Source: Verrucomicrobiaceae bacterium (GTDB lineage: Bacteria > Verrucomicrobiota > Verrucomicrobiia > Verrucomicrobiales > Verrucomicrobiaceae). Taken from it: DNA of 64,000 bases. The translations under genes and the position numbers were made by a program. Location of the stretch: the NCBI GenBank assembly GCA_015075365.1, contig JABTUN010000003.1, forward strand, positions 496,001-560,000, given 5' to 3'. Below the pieces are notes generated by a model. It did no database searches. It was not told the DNA's origin and worked only from the letters and a program-made list of their open reading frames with translations. Positions 8,112 through 15,559 of the stretch are shown here, piece by piece; position 1 is the stretch's first letter; each line of letters opens with the position of its first letter.

Positions 8112-8300
8112 ATGAAACCGCTGCTCATCTCGCTCACCTTTGTGGCTGCCGCGCTGGGTGGTGTGGCGTTGAAGCAGCCGCGCAAGCCGGTGGGGCCGTG
8201 CGAGCCCTACGCGGAGGTGTGCCGGCATTGCACGGACTGCTCGACGTGCAAGCACTGCGCGGTGAAGGGCGGGAAGTGCAGCGTGTGCTGGAAGAAGTGA
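8112..8300 (+). CDS. small exported or membrane-anchored cysteine-rich protein
   Basis: 62 residues: an N-terminal hydrophobic segment (LLISLTFVAAALGGVAL) followed by a 35-residue tail with eight cysteines in CxxC-like spacing (VCRHCTDCSTCKHC, then KCSVCW). The pattern suggests metal binding or multiple disulfides. It follows the preceding exported protein by 2 bases and is probably co-transcribed. No family recognised. Confidence 0.6.
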   Translation: MKPLLISLTFVAAALGGVALKQPRKPVGPCEPYAEVCRHCTDCSTCKHCAVKGGKCSVCWKK

Positions 8301-8465
8301 AAAGAGGGCAAAGAGCCTTTTTCTTCTCTTTCCTCTCTTTCGGCCAGCCTCAACTGCCGATGACGCGGAAGATGGCGCGCGCAGGTGAGGGGACGATGCC
8401 CGCCACGCATGTCCGTCTCTCCGCTCTCCGCCCTCTGCTCTCCGCTGATCCTGGCCGCCGCCGAC

Positions 8466-8846
8466 ATGCCGGAGCCCACGTCGTATGCGGCGCTGGGCTG
8501 GATCATTGCCGGCGTCTTCGGCATCGTGGGGCTGGCGAACCAGGGCATGGCGTTGTGGGACCGGCTCTTCCCGCGCGCGACGCCGCCGGCGCATGAGCTG
8601 TATGCCACGAAGGAGGAGCTTCAGCAGGCCAAGGAGGAGCACCAGGCCAGCGATGCGCGCATTGAGAAGCGCTTTGAGGACTGGATGGAGCAGCAGCAGA
8701 CGCAGCACACGGAGAACATGGCGAAGCTCGACGAGACCATTGACCGCTTCGCCGCCTGGCAGCTCACCATGGAGAGGGCGCTGGGGGTGATTGGCACGAA
8801 GGCGGACATCGCGCTGGAGGCGAAGAGCGGAGGGCGGAGGGCATAG
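8466..8846 (+). CDS. phage membrane-anchored coiled-coil protein
   Basis: 126 residues from the ATG at 8466 (MPEPTSYAALGWIIAGVFGI); an in-frame ATG at 8409 would add 19 residues translated from a CTCTCCG-repeat spacer. One transmembrane helix near the N-terminus, then a long coiled coil (ATKEELQQAKEEHQASDARI and onwards). Such proteins in phage late regions can be spanin- or holin-associated, but this one is not next to the endolysin and its role is unknown. Confidence 0.6.
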   Translation: MPEPTSYAALGWIIAGVFGIVGLANQGMALWDRLFPRATPPAHELYATKEELQQAKEEHQASDARIEKRFEDWMEQQQTQHTENMAKLDETIDRFAAWQLTMERALGVIGTKADIALEAKSGGRRA

Positions 8847-8921
8847 AGACCGCATGCCGCTCTTTCCGCAAGAGACGAGGACGGGGACGAGCACGAGGAC
8901 GGGCGCGCGCAGGGTGCGGGC

Positions 8922-9092
8922 ATGGCCACGAAAAACAAATCCGCCGATGCTCCAAGCCTCCCTGCCTCCGAGTCTCCCGCTCCTGAGCCGACCCCCGCTC
9001 CCGCGAAGCAGCCGCCGCCTGCGCCACGCGGAGCCGTGCGCCGGGTCACGCTGACCGAGGCACGCGCCCGGCACGCGGCGCAGCACGGCTGA
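8922..9092 (+). CDS. small Pro/Ala-rich phage protein
   Basis: 56 residues: MATKNKSADAPSLPASESPA, then a Pro-rich stretch, then a basic end (GAVRRVTLTEARARHAAQHG). It fills most of the otherwise empty 370-base interval before the tail gene at 9216. Mu-like phages often have a very short gene of this kind (gp38/DUF2635 type) near the gp37-like gene; that parallel is positional only. Confidence 0.45.
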   Translation: MATKNKSADAPSLPASESPAPEPTPAPAKQPPPAPRGAVRRVTLTEARARHAAQHG

Positions 9093-9215
9093 GCACCCCT
9101 TTCCGGCCCGCATGCTGCACGGGGAGATCCCGTGAGAGGTGCGCGGTGTGTGACCTTCAGAAACAAAGGGCCGGGAAACCCCAACTGAGAACCGCGAACA
9201 GAGAACTTTGAAATC

Positions 9216-9776
9216 ATGACCGCCGAGCGCCTCTTCAACGCCATCGCCGCGCGCCTCAAGTCCAGGACAGAGGCAGCAGGCGGCGAGTTTGACCAGTCGG
9301 AGACAGTTGATCAAACGCTTTCCCTTCTGGCCCACAGCGCGGGCCGTTTCCGCGTCATTTTGCAATGGCAGCAGGAGAGGCCCGGCGGCGGGCGCGGCGC
9401 GCGGGAAATGACCGTGCTGGTCATCGTGCAGATGGGCACCGGCGTGCCATCCGTGGAGCCGGGCGAGCTGCTGAGCGTGCAGCGCCTGAGCGCCCTGCAC
9501 ACGAGCACCGCCGACGATGCCGAGATCACGGCGGACAACGCCAGCGCCAGCCTGAACAACGCCAGTCTCATGCACCGGTGCAGCCAGGTCTGCGGCTGGA
9601 TGCAGGCGTTGTGCTTTCCCACGCATGACGACGTGGCCCAGACCTGGCCGGTGATGCAGCCTGGCCGCTACTACTGGCTGAATGACAAAAGCATCCCCAC
9701 CGTGCAGCGCGCGCACGAGTTCACCATCTCCTTCGCCCAGGACATGGTGACGCTCGAACCGGCGGTCATCCCGTGA
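9216..9776 (+). CDS. putative minor tail / tail-completion protein
   Basis: 186 residues beginning MTAERLFNAIAARLKSRTEA. The start-of-chain helix followed by a mixed alpha/beta domain, and its place just before a tail-tube-like gene, suggest a gp37/tail-terminator type protein; no diagnostic motif is visible. Preceded by an AACTGAGAACCGCGAAC repeat spacer. Likely first core gene of the tail module. Confidence 0.5.
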   Translation: MTAERLFNAIAARLKSRTEAAGGEFDQSETVDQTLSLLAHSAGRFRVILQWQQERPGGGRGAREMTVLVIVQMGTGVPSVEPGELLSVQRLSALHTSTADDAEITADNASASLNNASLMHRCSQVCGWMQALCFPTHDDVAQTWPVMQPGRYYWLNDKSIPTVQRAHEFTISFAQDMVTLEPAVIP

Positions 9777-9808
9777 ACGCTCAACTCTCAACGCGTTAAA
9801 CACCTCCG

Positions 9809-10309
9809 ATGCTCACCTTCACCGACCGCCAGTCCACCGGCAGCGTCTATCTGCTGGGGGACATCGCGCCCGTGTATGGCACGGCGATGCTGGGGCGTGA
9901 GTTTGGGCAGATCCAGCGCTGCTTCCTCGTGCGCGCCGGAGAGCGGAAGGAATTCCGCAATGATGCGGGCGAGCTGCTGCTCATCCTGATCAGCGGCACG
10001 GGCTGGCAGGCGGAGTTTGAATGCCTCTTTGACGCCAGCGTGACCGCGCCGGGCTTCATGGAGGAGATCACCCTGCCGCTGCTGGGCATCACGGGCCGCG
10101 TCATGGAAGGCGCGCGTGTGACCTGGGAGGGCGACGCGGAGCGCGTCATCACCATCCCCTGCGCGGAGTGGGACAGCATGGAGGGCGTGGCCACGGCCTA
10201 CCGCCTGACGCCCGCCGGCGAGGCTGTTGACATTCCGACGCCGGAGACGGAGCCGGGCACCTTCGGCGGCCTGTTGGGCGGCGTGCCGCTGGAAGTGCCG
10301 GCGGCTTAA
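9809..10309 (+). CDS. putative tail tube-like protein (short paralogue)
   Basis: 166 residues, beta-rich. It shares a clear order of motifs with the longer gene at 12904: PVYGTAMLGREFGQIQRCFL versus PVIGTAMLGTSFGTIKKLDI, then the (D)AxVTxPG motif, then W-D-S near the end. The pair therefore looks like a duplication. The C-terminal FN3 domain of the longer paralogue is absent here. Function as a tube or decoration protein is inferred from the paralogue's position before tail chaperones. Confidence 0.6.
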   Translation: MLTFTDRQSTGSVYLLGDIAPVYGTAMLGREFGQIQRCFLVRAGERKEFRNDAGELLLILISGTGWQAEFECLFDASVTAPGFMEEITLPLLGITGRVMEGARVTWEGDAERVITIPCAEWDSMEGVATAYRLTPAGEAVDIPTPETEPGTFGGLLGGVPLEVPAA

Positions 10310-10368
10310 AACACGCAAGCGCCGCGCCCAACCGCGAACGACGAACCGCGAACAACGAACAGACGGGC

Positions 10369-11106
10369 ATGGCCGCATCCACGCTCCCCATCACGCCAGG
10401 CTCTGGCGCACTCATCGCCACGCACACGATCAGTGTCGGGCCGGACACCGCGCATTGCTCCCGTGTGGTCATCAATGACAGCAGCGGCAACAACATCGTG
10501 CCGGCCAAGGACAGCACGCTGACGGACGGCACGCAGAAAACGGAGGTCACCGTGCTGCCCGCCCTGGTGGCAGGCAGCGCCCAGATCGGCGCGGTGATCC
10601 CCGGCGTGAAGGTGGACAACGCCTACCACCTGACCGCCGTCATCGCGCCCAGCACGCTGACGGATGGCACGACCTACTTTTACATGCGGAACCCCTCCGC
10701 CGCCAAAAACGTGCTCATCAAACGCATTCGTCTGGCGCTGAGCTTCATCGGCACGCCGGCCAGCAGCCGCAGTGTGTATGCGCTGCAACGCACCAGCGTG
10801 GCGGCAGCCAGCGGCGGCACGGCCATGACCATCGGCAAGCGGCAGAGCGCGGCCGGCGCGAGCGTGGTGACGGACATGCAGTTTGCCAATGCCGGCCTGA
10901 CCACCGCCGGCATCACCTTTGGAGACATCCCGCTTTATGCGGCGCACTTGAACCAGCTTTTGGAGCCCGCCCCGGCCGTGCTCGACATCGCCTCCACGCC
11001 GCTCATGCTCGCCCAGAATGAGGGACTGGCCCTCCGCGCCAGCGGGGCCATCGTCAGCGGCAGCGCCGTGCTGCTGCACATCGAATGGGCCGAGGTGGAT
11101 GTCTAA
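10369..11106 (+). CDS. phage structural protein of unknown role
   Basis: 245 residues, rich in Ala/Thr/Ser/Gly with alternating beta-type segments, no cysteine motif and no signal peptide; starts MAASTLPITPGSGALIATHT. Lies between the tail-tube-like gene and the fibre, so probably a virion component such as a baseplate or fibre-base protein. GAACCGCGAAC-type repeats occupy the spacer before it. Confidence 0.5.
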   Translation: MAASTLPITPGSGALIATHTISVGPDTAHCSRVVINDSSGNNIVPAKDSTLTDGTQKTEVTVLPALVAGSAQIGAVIPGVKVDNAYHLTAVIAPSTLTDGTTYFYMRNPSAAKNVLIKRIRLALSFIGTPASSRSVYALQRTSVAAASGGTAMTIGKRQSAAGASVVTDMQFANAGLTTAGITFGDIPLYAAHLNQLLEPAPAVLDIASTPLMLAQNEGLALRASGAIVSGSAVLLHIEWAEVDV

Positions 11107-11144
11107 CAACTGACCCCTCACGTCTCACCTCTGACCTCTGACTC

Positions 11145-12605
11145 ATGCCCCAGCAGACGATCAACCTCGGCACCACCCCCAGCGATGGCACGGGGGACAG
11201 CGTGCGCGACGCCTTCGACAAGGTGAACGACAACTTCACGGAGGTCTATGGCCTCGTCGGCAATGCCGCGCCGCAGAGCGAGCTGGACGATCACATTGAG
11301 GACACCAACAATCCGCATTCCGTGACCAAGACCCAGGTGGGCCTGGGCAATGTGGACAACACGAGTGATGCCGCCAAGCCCATCAGCGCGGCGACACAGG
11401 AAGCACTCAACGCAAAGCTCGATGCAAACCATGCGAGCGTGACCAATGCCCGCACGCCGACCGGCGGAGCTGGCGGCGTGCTGAGCGGGACGTATCCCAA
11501 CCCCGGCTTCGCGGTCGATATGGCCACCCAGTCCGAACTGGACGCGGTGGCTCTGGCGAAGGCGGATGTCTCACACTCTCACAGCAATGCTTCCACCGGC
11601 ACGGCTGGCTTCATGTCTGCCTCTGACAAGAGCAAGCTGGATGGCATCGCCGCGAACGCGAACAACTATGTGCTGCCAACGCCCACGACGACCGTGATGG
11701 GAGGAGTCAAGCGCAATGCCGGCAGCGCGGGGCAATTCGTCAACGGCATCGACGCCAGCGGAAATCTCACCTTCGACACGCCCGCCGGCGGCGGCAGCAC
11801 CATCAGCACGCCGCGCGTGCTCTATGTCGAGACAAGCGGCAACAACGGCACGGCCGTCGTGGGCGACCCGAGCAAGCCTTACGCCACAGCCCAGGCAGCG
11901 TTTGACGCGGCGCTGGCGCTAAGCGGCAACTATCTGCTGAAGCTCGGCGTGGGATCGTTCAGTGTCACAACAGCCAGCGCATGGCCGTCGCGCATCGCCG
12001 TCAGCGGGGCGGGACGAAAGCACAGTCTTCTGACTCTGAACACCTCTGACAGCGTGGTGCTGTGCAGCGACATGACGGTCGATGTGACCATCAACGCAAC
12101 AGGGGACGCAGGTTCGGCGGGCGGGACCGGCAGTGCCCCAGGCGGCACCGGCGACCCCGGGGGCACAGGTGACACGGGGCCATATATTGAGCTGCACGGC
12201 GTTTATGGTCGCATCACCACCATCGGCGGCGATGGCGGCACCGGCGGCAATGGGGGAGACGGGGACGGCGGCACCATCGGCGGCATTGGCGGCGATGGCG
12301 GCACTGGCGGCACCGGTGGAGCCGTGGTTGCCGTCGATTGCGCCCTGGAGTACCTCAACTCCTACGGTGGCGCTGGGGGCAATGGAGGTGATGGGGGCAT
12401 GGACGGTGGTGCGGGAGGTGGCGGCCTCGGCAACAGTGGCGCGTCAGGAGCGGGCGGCACGGTCTCCTTTTATCACTCGCGCGTCGGCGACCTGAATTGC
12501 GACACCTACAACTTCGGTTTGAGCAGCCTCGGCAGCGCCAACCTCAGCAGCCTGGGCAGCGATTACGGCGCGACCAGCTCCTTCCCCTGGCTGCCCATCT
12601 CTTGA
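11145..12605 (+). CDS. tail fibre / receptor-binding protein with glycine-rich region
   Basis: 486 residues. The N-terminus (MPQQTINLGTTPSDGTGDSV) and the NPHSVTKTQVGLGNVDNTSD repeat are classic tail-fibre motifs. Around 145-175 lies SHSHSNASTGTAGFMSASDK, also fibre-typical. From ~225 a pectate-lyase-like beta-helix start is seen (VLYVETSGNNGTAVVGDPSK). Residues ~325-445 contain runs of GG-x and GGTGG-type repeats interrupted by short beta segments. The fibre would bind the host surface. Preceded by a CTCTGAC-type spacer. Confidence 0.82.
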   Translation: MPQQTINLGTTPSDGTGDSVRDAFDKVNDNFTEVYGLVGNAAPQSELDDHIEDTNNPHSVTKTQVGLGNVDNTSDAAKPISAATQEALNAKLDANHASVTNARTPTGGAGGVLSGTYPNPGFAVDMATQSELDAVALAKADVSHSHSNASTGTAGFMSASDKSKLDGIAANANNYVLPTPTTTVMGGVKRNAGSAGQFVNGIDASGNLTFDTPAGGGSTISTPRVLYVETSGNNGTAVVGDPSKPYATAQAAFDAALALSGNYLLKLGVGSFSVTTASAWPSRIAVSGAGRKHSLLTLNTSDSVVLCSDMTVDVTINATGDAGSAGGTGSAPGGTGDPGGTGDTGPYIELHGVYGRITTIGGDGGTGGNGGDGDGGTIGGIGGDGGTGGTGGAVVAVDCALEYLNSYGGAGGNGGDGGMDGGAGGGGLGNSGASGAGGTVSFYHSRVGDLNCDTYNFGLSSLGSANLSSLGSDYGATSSFPWLPIS

Positions 12606-12609
12606 CGCC

Positions 12610-12849
12610 ATGAAAACTGTTCTCACCAAGGTCCAATTTTTAGAGCGCTTCACGCCGCAGGAGGTGGCTGCCCTCATGGGGCACGTCACCTCTGGCAATG
12701 TGACGGCCTGCAACGTGCTGATGCGATTCATCGCCATCGAACGCATCCACAGCGATTCGGAGCTTCTCACCCAGATGATGACCGCCCTCGTCCAGCTCGG
12801 CGTGCTCACGGAGCAGCGCCGCGCGGCCGTGATGGACTTCGGCGCGTAG
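12610..12849 (+). CDS. small phage protein following the fibre
   Basis: 79 residues, all-helical, MKTVLTKVQFLERFTPQEVA at the start; 4 bases after the fibre stop, so co-translated. No family recognised. A role as a fibre chaperone is suggested only by position. Confidence 0.5.
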   Translation: MKTVLTKVQFLERFTPQEVAALMGHVTSGNVTACNVLMRFIAIERIHSDSELLTQMMTALVQLGVLTEQRRAAVMDFGA

Positions 12850-12903
12850 GAACCGCCGCGCGCGGCCCTCCGCGTGGCATGCCGCGCCCTACGCTGCGCC
12901 ACC

Positions 12904-13596
12904 ATGTCCGCCACGACCTTTGCCACCACCTTCGACCCCAACAGCGTGCTTCAGCTCGGCTCCGCGCGGCCGGTGATCGGCACCGCCATGCTGGGCACCT
13001 CGTTTGGCACCATCAAGAAGCTCGACATCGAGCGCACCGGGGATGAGCAGGAACTCAGCGATGGCGCGGGCGGGCTGCGCGGCCACATCATCGCCAAGCC
13101 AGGCGTGAGCGCGGACTTTGAAGTCTTTTTCGACGCCACCGTGACGCCTCCCGGCCTTTACGCGCTCTTCACGCTGCCCGACCTCAGCGTGACCGTGCGC
13201 ATCATGACGGGCATCAAGATCAGCTACGACGACGGCAAGGAGCGCGGCCTGGCCTTCAAAGGGCAGATGTGGGACAGCCTCATTGACCAGCCCGCCTACC
13301 GTCTCGACACCGCCACCGGGGACCGTTACCTGCTGGACATCGGCATTCCGGTTGTGACCGCCACGCCAGGCAGCGGCCAGATCGTTCTGGACTGGCCGGA
13401 CGTAACGGACGCCACCAGCTACGTCGTCCAGGCCAGCAGCGACAGCGGAGCCACCTGGACCACGATCAACAGCCCGGCCTCCAGCACCTACACGCACACG
13501 GTCACGACCGGGCAGACGCGCCACTACCGCGTGCGCGCGGTCAACGCGGATGGCTCCGGTGAATGGAGCGCCGTCGTCAGCGCCACCGCCGCGTGA
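12904..13596 (+). CDS. major tail tube-like protein with C-terminal FN3 domain
   Basis: 230 residues from the ATG at 12904. Residues 1-145 are the beta-rich domain shared with the gene at 9809 (PVIGTAMLGTSFGTIKKLDI; FDATVTPPGLYALF). Residues ~148-230 form a fibronectin type III domain (IVLDWPDVTDATSYVVQASS, RHYRVRAVNADGSGEWSAVV), matching the Ig-like decoration seen on many siphophage tube proteins. It lies upstream of the G/GT chaperone pair, the usual order in long-tailed phages. Confidence 0.65.
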   Translation: MSATTFATTFDPNSVLQLGSARPVIGTAMLGTSFGTIKKLDIERTGDEQELSDGAGGLRGHIIAKPGVSADFEVFFDATVTPPGLYALFTLPDLSVTVRIMTGIKISYDDGKERGLAFKGQMWDSLIDQPAYRLDTATGDRYLLDIGIPVVTATPGSGQIVLDWPDVTDATSYVVQASSDSGATWTTINSPASSTYTHTVTTGQTRHYRVRAVNADGSGEWSAVVSATAA

Positions 13597-13600
13597 TGGG

Positions 13601-13640
13601 TTTCAAGTTTCAAAGTTTCACGATTCACGATTCACGATTT
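13601..13640. repeat. short repeat spacer (TTTCAAG / ATTCACG type)
   Basis: Three near copies of TTTCA-type units followed by GATTCAC copies, immediately before the start codon at 13641. Similar TTTCA/TTCCA repeats occur before the gene at 723 (-) and in the host spacer 47577-47630. Confidence 0.6.
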
Positions 13641-14060
13641 ATGAAGTCTCTCCTCTATTTTCTCTCTTCCCTCTTCTCTCTTCTCTGCCTCGCCAACTGC
13701 GCGGCGTTCACGAAGCGGGACGCCATGGACACCGGCATGATGATCGCACGCGCCAGCATCAACCTGGCCGCACAAAAAGCCGCCGGTGAAAAGGTGGACC
13801 TCAAGGAGGCCGGCAGGCAGCTTGGCTTTCAGGTCGTGAGCAGCGTCTCCACCGCGATGCAGTCCAACTTGAGCGCGGACAACAAGCCCCTGGCCGCCGC
13901 CACCGTGCTGGCTGCGGGCGAGGCGGCGAAGCTGCTCATCACGGAGACGCCCTTCGACTCTCCCGAGGCCCAGGCCGCCGCCCTGCGCGTCGCCAGCGTG
14001 GCCGTGGACGCCGCCGCGCAGCATTTCAACGGCCCCTTGGCGGTCCCTTCTGGAAAGTAG
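13641..14060 (+). CDS. putative phage lipoprotein
   Basis: 139 residues from the ATG at 13641. Signal sequence MKSLLYFLSSLFSLLCLANC ends in a lipobox-like LANC, so Cys20 may be lipidated. The mature part is helical (RASINLAAQKAAGEKVDLKE). It sits next to a holin-like gene, which raises an outer-membrane spanin role, though it is longer than typical o-spanins. In-frame upstream sequence is the repeat spacer and the end of the previous gene's shadow frame, so it is excluded. Confidence 0.6.
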   Translation: MKSLLYFLSSLFSLLCLANCAAFTKRDAMDTGMMIARASINLAAQKAAGEKVDLKEAGRQLGFQVVSSVSTAMQSNLSADNKPLAAATVLAAGEAAKLLITETPFDSPEAQAAALRVASVAVDAAAQHFNGPLAVPSGK

Positions 14061-14151
14061 GGGCCGCCGCACGCTGAACCACGGCCCGGAGGCCATCCCG
14101 ACCGGGCCGCATTCAGCGCGCGAGACTTCTCCGCTCTCGGCCTCCAAACCC

Positions 14152-14388
14152 ATGAAATCCGGCATCCCCACACCACCCCTCAAACCCGGCGTCTCCACCA
14201 CGGAATTCTGGACCGTCATCATCTGCGGCCTCCTCCTCACCGCGCAGGCCGCTCTCTCCATGACCACGATCTCATGGGCTGCTGGCGGCGTGACCCTGCT
14301 CTCCCTGCTCTATGTCCACCAGCGCGGCAAGCTCAAGAGCCAGGCCGCGCGCCAGGCCCTGCTAAACGAGCGGCGGGAAGAGCCCTGA
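14152..14388 (+). CDS. holin-like small membrane protein
   Basis: 78 residues with two hydrophobic helices (TTEFWTVIICGLLLTAQAAL, then TISWAAGGVTLLSLLYVH) and a basic/charged C-terminal tail (QRGKLKSQAARQALLNERRE). Size, topology and location in the late region fit a phage holin. The endolysin-like gene is 1.2 kb downstream. Confidence 0.65.
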   Translation: MKSGIPTPPLKPGVSTTEFWTVIICGLLLTAQAALSMTTISWAAGGVTLLSLLYVHQRGKLKSQAARQALLNERREEP

Positions 14389-14424
14389 CTTCTCACTTCT
14401 AACCTCTAACCTCTGACCTCATTT
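14387..14424. repeat. short repeat spacer (CTCTGAC / CTCTAAC type)
   Basis: Near-tandem CTTCTAACCTCTAACCTCTG immediately before the start codon at 14425. Related spacers precede the genes at 11145 (+), 1154 (-) and 4581 (-). Confidence 0.65.
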
Positions 14425-14868
14425 ATGGAAAAACCCGTCATCACCGATCTCGCCGCGAACCTCGCCATCCACAACGCCGGCGCGGAGGCGGAACGCCTCG
14501 CCAGCCAGCAGGGCATGGGGCGCGATGAGGCCCGCAGCATCCTCGACGGAGCCGCCGGCCTGGTCATCGCCGGCAAGACCTTCAAGGCCCTGCATCCAGC
14601 CTTCCTGCTGCTCTCTCCCGAGGTGGACGAGCTCGCCAAACAAGAGCCGCTGCTCTACTCCGGCGGCGTGTCCAAGGCCGTCGCGGCCTTCCTGCTTTAC
14701 GATCCGCGCGCCGCAAAGGCGCTCATCGACGCGGGCGACGCCCAAGCCTTTCGCAGAGCGGTGCTCGACTTCACACTCGACTTCACCACGGACGACTTTG
14801 CCCGGCTCAACAAGTGGCTGGAGGCCGAATACAAGCGCCTCGCCGGAGACGACGCGGGAAACGCGTAG
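14425..14868 (+). CDS. tail assembly chaperone, G-type
   Basis: 147 residues, MEKPVITDLAANLAIHNAGA at the start, helical. Its 3' end holds GGGAAAC (14856-14862) in the correct phase, followed by GCG and the TAG stop, and overlaps an ORF in the -1 frame. That is the layout of lambda-type G/GT tail chaperones, located between tail tube and tape measure genes. The short product would coat the tape measure during tail assembly. The tube-like gene is upstream, as expected; no tape measure follows. Confidence 0.72.
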   Translation: MEKPVITDLAANLAIHNAGAEAERLASQQGMGRDEARSILDGAAGLVIAGKTFKALHPAFLLLSPEVDELAKQEPLLYSGGVSKAVAAFLLYDPRAAKALIDAGDAQAFRRAVLDFTLDFTTDDFARLNKWLEAEYKRLAGDDAGNA

Positions 14869-15233
14869 AGGCGGCCGCCGCGCCGCCTGCCACGGAAAAG
14901 GAAATGGAGGAGCGCCTCCGCGCGCTCGCCAAAGCAGTGAACACGATACGCGGCCCAGGCTGGCTGCTTGTGATGCTGGAAACCATGATGGCCGAATGGG
15001 GCTGGAGTCTCGAAAAGGCCGTTTTTGAAGGCCCTCTCACCGCCTGCCAGGCCCTGTGGCCCGCCATGCTCCACCGGCACGGCTGCGAGGTCCACGGCAC
15101 CCATGCTGACAAGGCACGCCAGGCCGCGAAGGCCGCCAAACGCGCCGAGATCGAGGCCGCCTTCACCATCCGCCGCGCGACTCCAAAAGAGATCATCGAA
15201 TTCCAGCGCAGCCTGGCCGCAAAACGTAAGTGA
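14814..15233 (+). CDS. tail assembly chaperone T-domain (made as -1 frameshift GT fusion)
   Basis: Open frame in -1 relative to the G-type gene, overlapping it by 55 bases. Slippage at 14856-14862 would give about 146 residues of G followed by ~123 residues from this frame (beginning RVEAAAAPPATEKEMEERLR), a ~269-residue GT product. A separate start at 14814 is possible but has no good ribosome-binding site. The T part is helical and basic, with LLVMLETMMAEWGWSLEKA in its middle. It would recruit tube protein to the tape measure. Confidence 0.65.
   Translation: MAGGRIQAPRRRRRGKRVEAAAAPPATEKEMEERLRALAKAVNTIRGPGWLLVMLETMMAEWGWSLEKAVFEGPLTACQALWPAMLHRHGCEVHGTHADKARQAAKAAKRAEIEAAFTIRRATPKEIIEFQRSLAAKRK
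14856..14862 (+). promoter_or_regulatory. programmed -1 frameshift site
   Basis: GGGAAAC heptamer read as G GGA AAC in the frame of the 14425 gene, an X-XXY-YYZ slippery sequence 3 bases upstream of that gene's TAG codon. Slippage by -1 enters the open frame that ends at 15233. Lambda uses GGGAAAG at the equivalent place. Confidence 0.75.
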
Positions 15234-15280
15234 CGCCGTGAACAGCGAACCGCGAACCGGGAACGGCGAACAAGGACGCC

Positions 15281-15559
15281 ATGGAAACCACTGACGAACA
15301 ACTGCGCCTCGAAGATCTGCGCGCCGCCGTGCTGACCGCCCTTTACCGCCGCCGCCATGGCGCGCACCGCGCGGATTCCATCGCCAACATTTTCCTGCCC
15401 CCCGGCCTCAACGCCAAAGCCCGCGAGGTGGAGATGGTGCTGGCCGATCTGGAGCGCTTTCACTGGGTCGAAGCCGCCTTCGAGGCCGAGCACAGCAGCA
15501 TCAAAGTCTGGCAGATCACCGGCGCGGGCATCACGCATGTCGAAAGGAGGGGTAAATGA
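15281..15559 (+). CDS. phage winged-helix-like protein
   Basis: 92 residues. The pattern LEDLRAAVLTALYRRRHGAH, DSIANIF, EVEMVLADLERFHWVEA, VWQITGAGITHVERRG fits a winged-helix domain with a C-terminal beta wing. Small wHTH proteins occur just upstream of the terminase genes in many Mu-like phages. Preceded by a GAACCGCGAAC-type spacer; its end overlaps the next gene by 4 bases. Confidence 0.6.
   Translation: METTDEQLRLEDLRAAVLTALYRRRHGAHRADSIANIFLPPGLNAKAREVEMVLADLERFHWVEAAFEAEHSSIKVWQITGAGITHVERRGK

Noticed and set aside
7989..9803. - strand open frame of 604 codons
   Set aside because: Runs across several short + genes and repeat spacers; no motif, low-complexity Arg/Leu-rich sequence.
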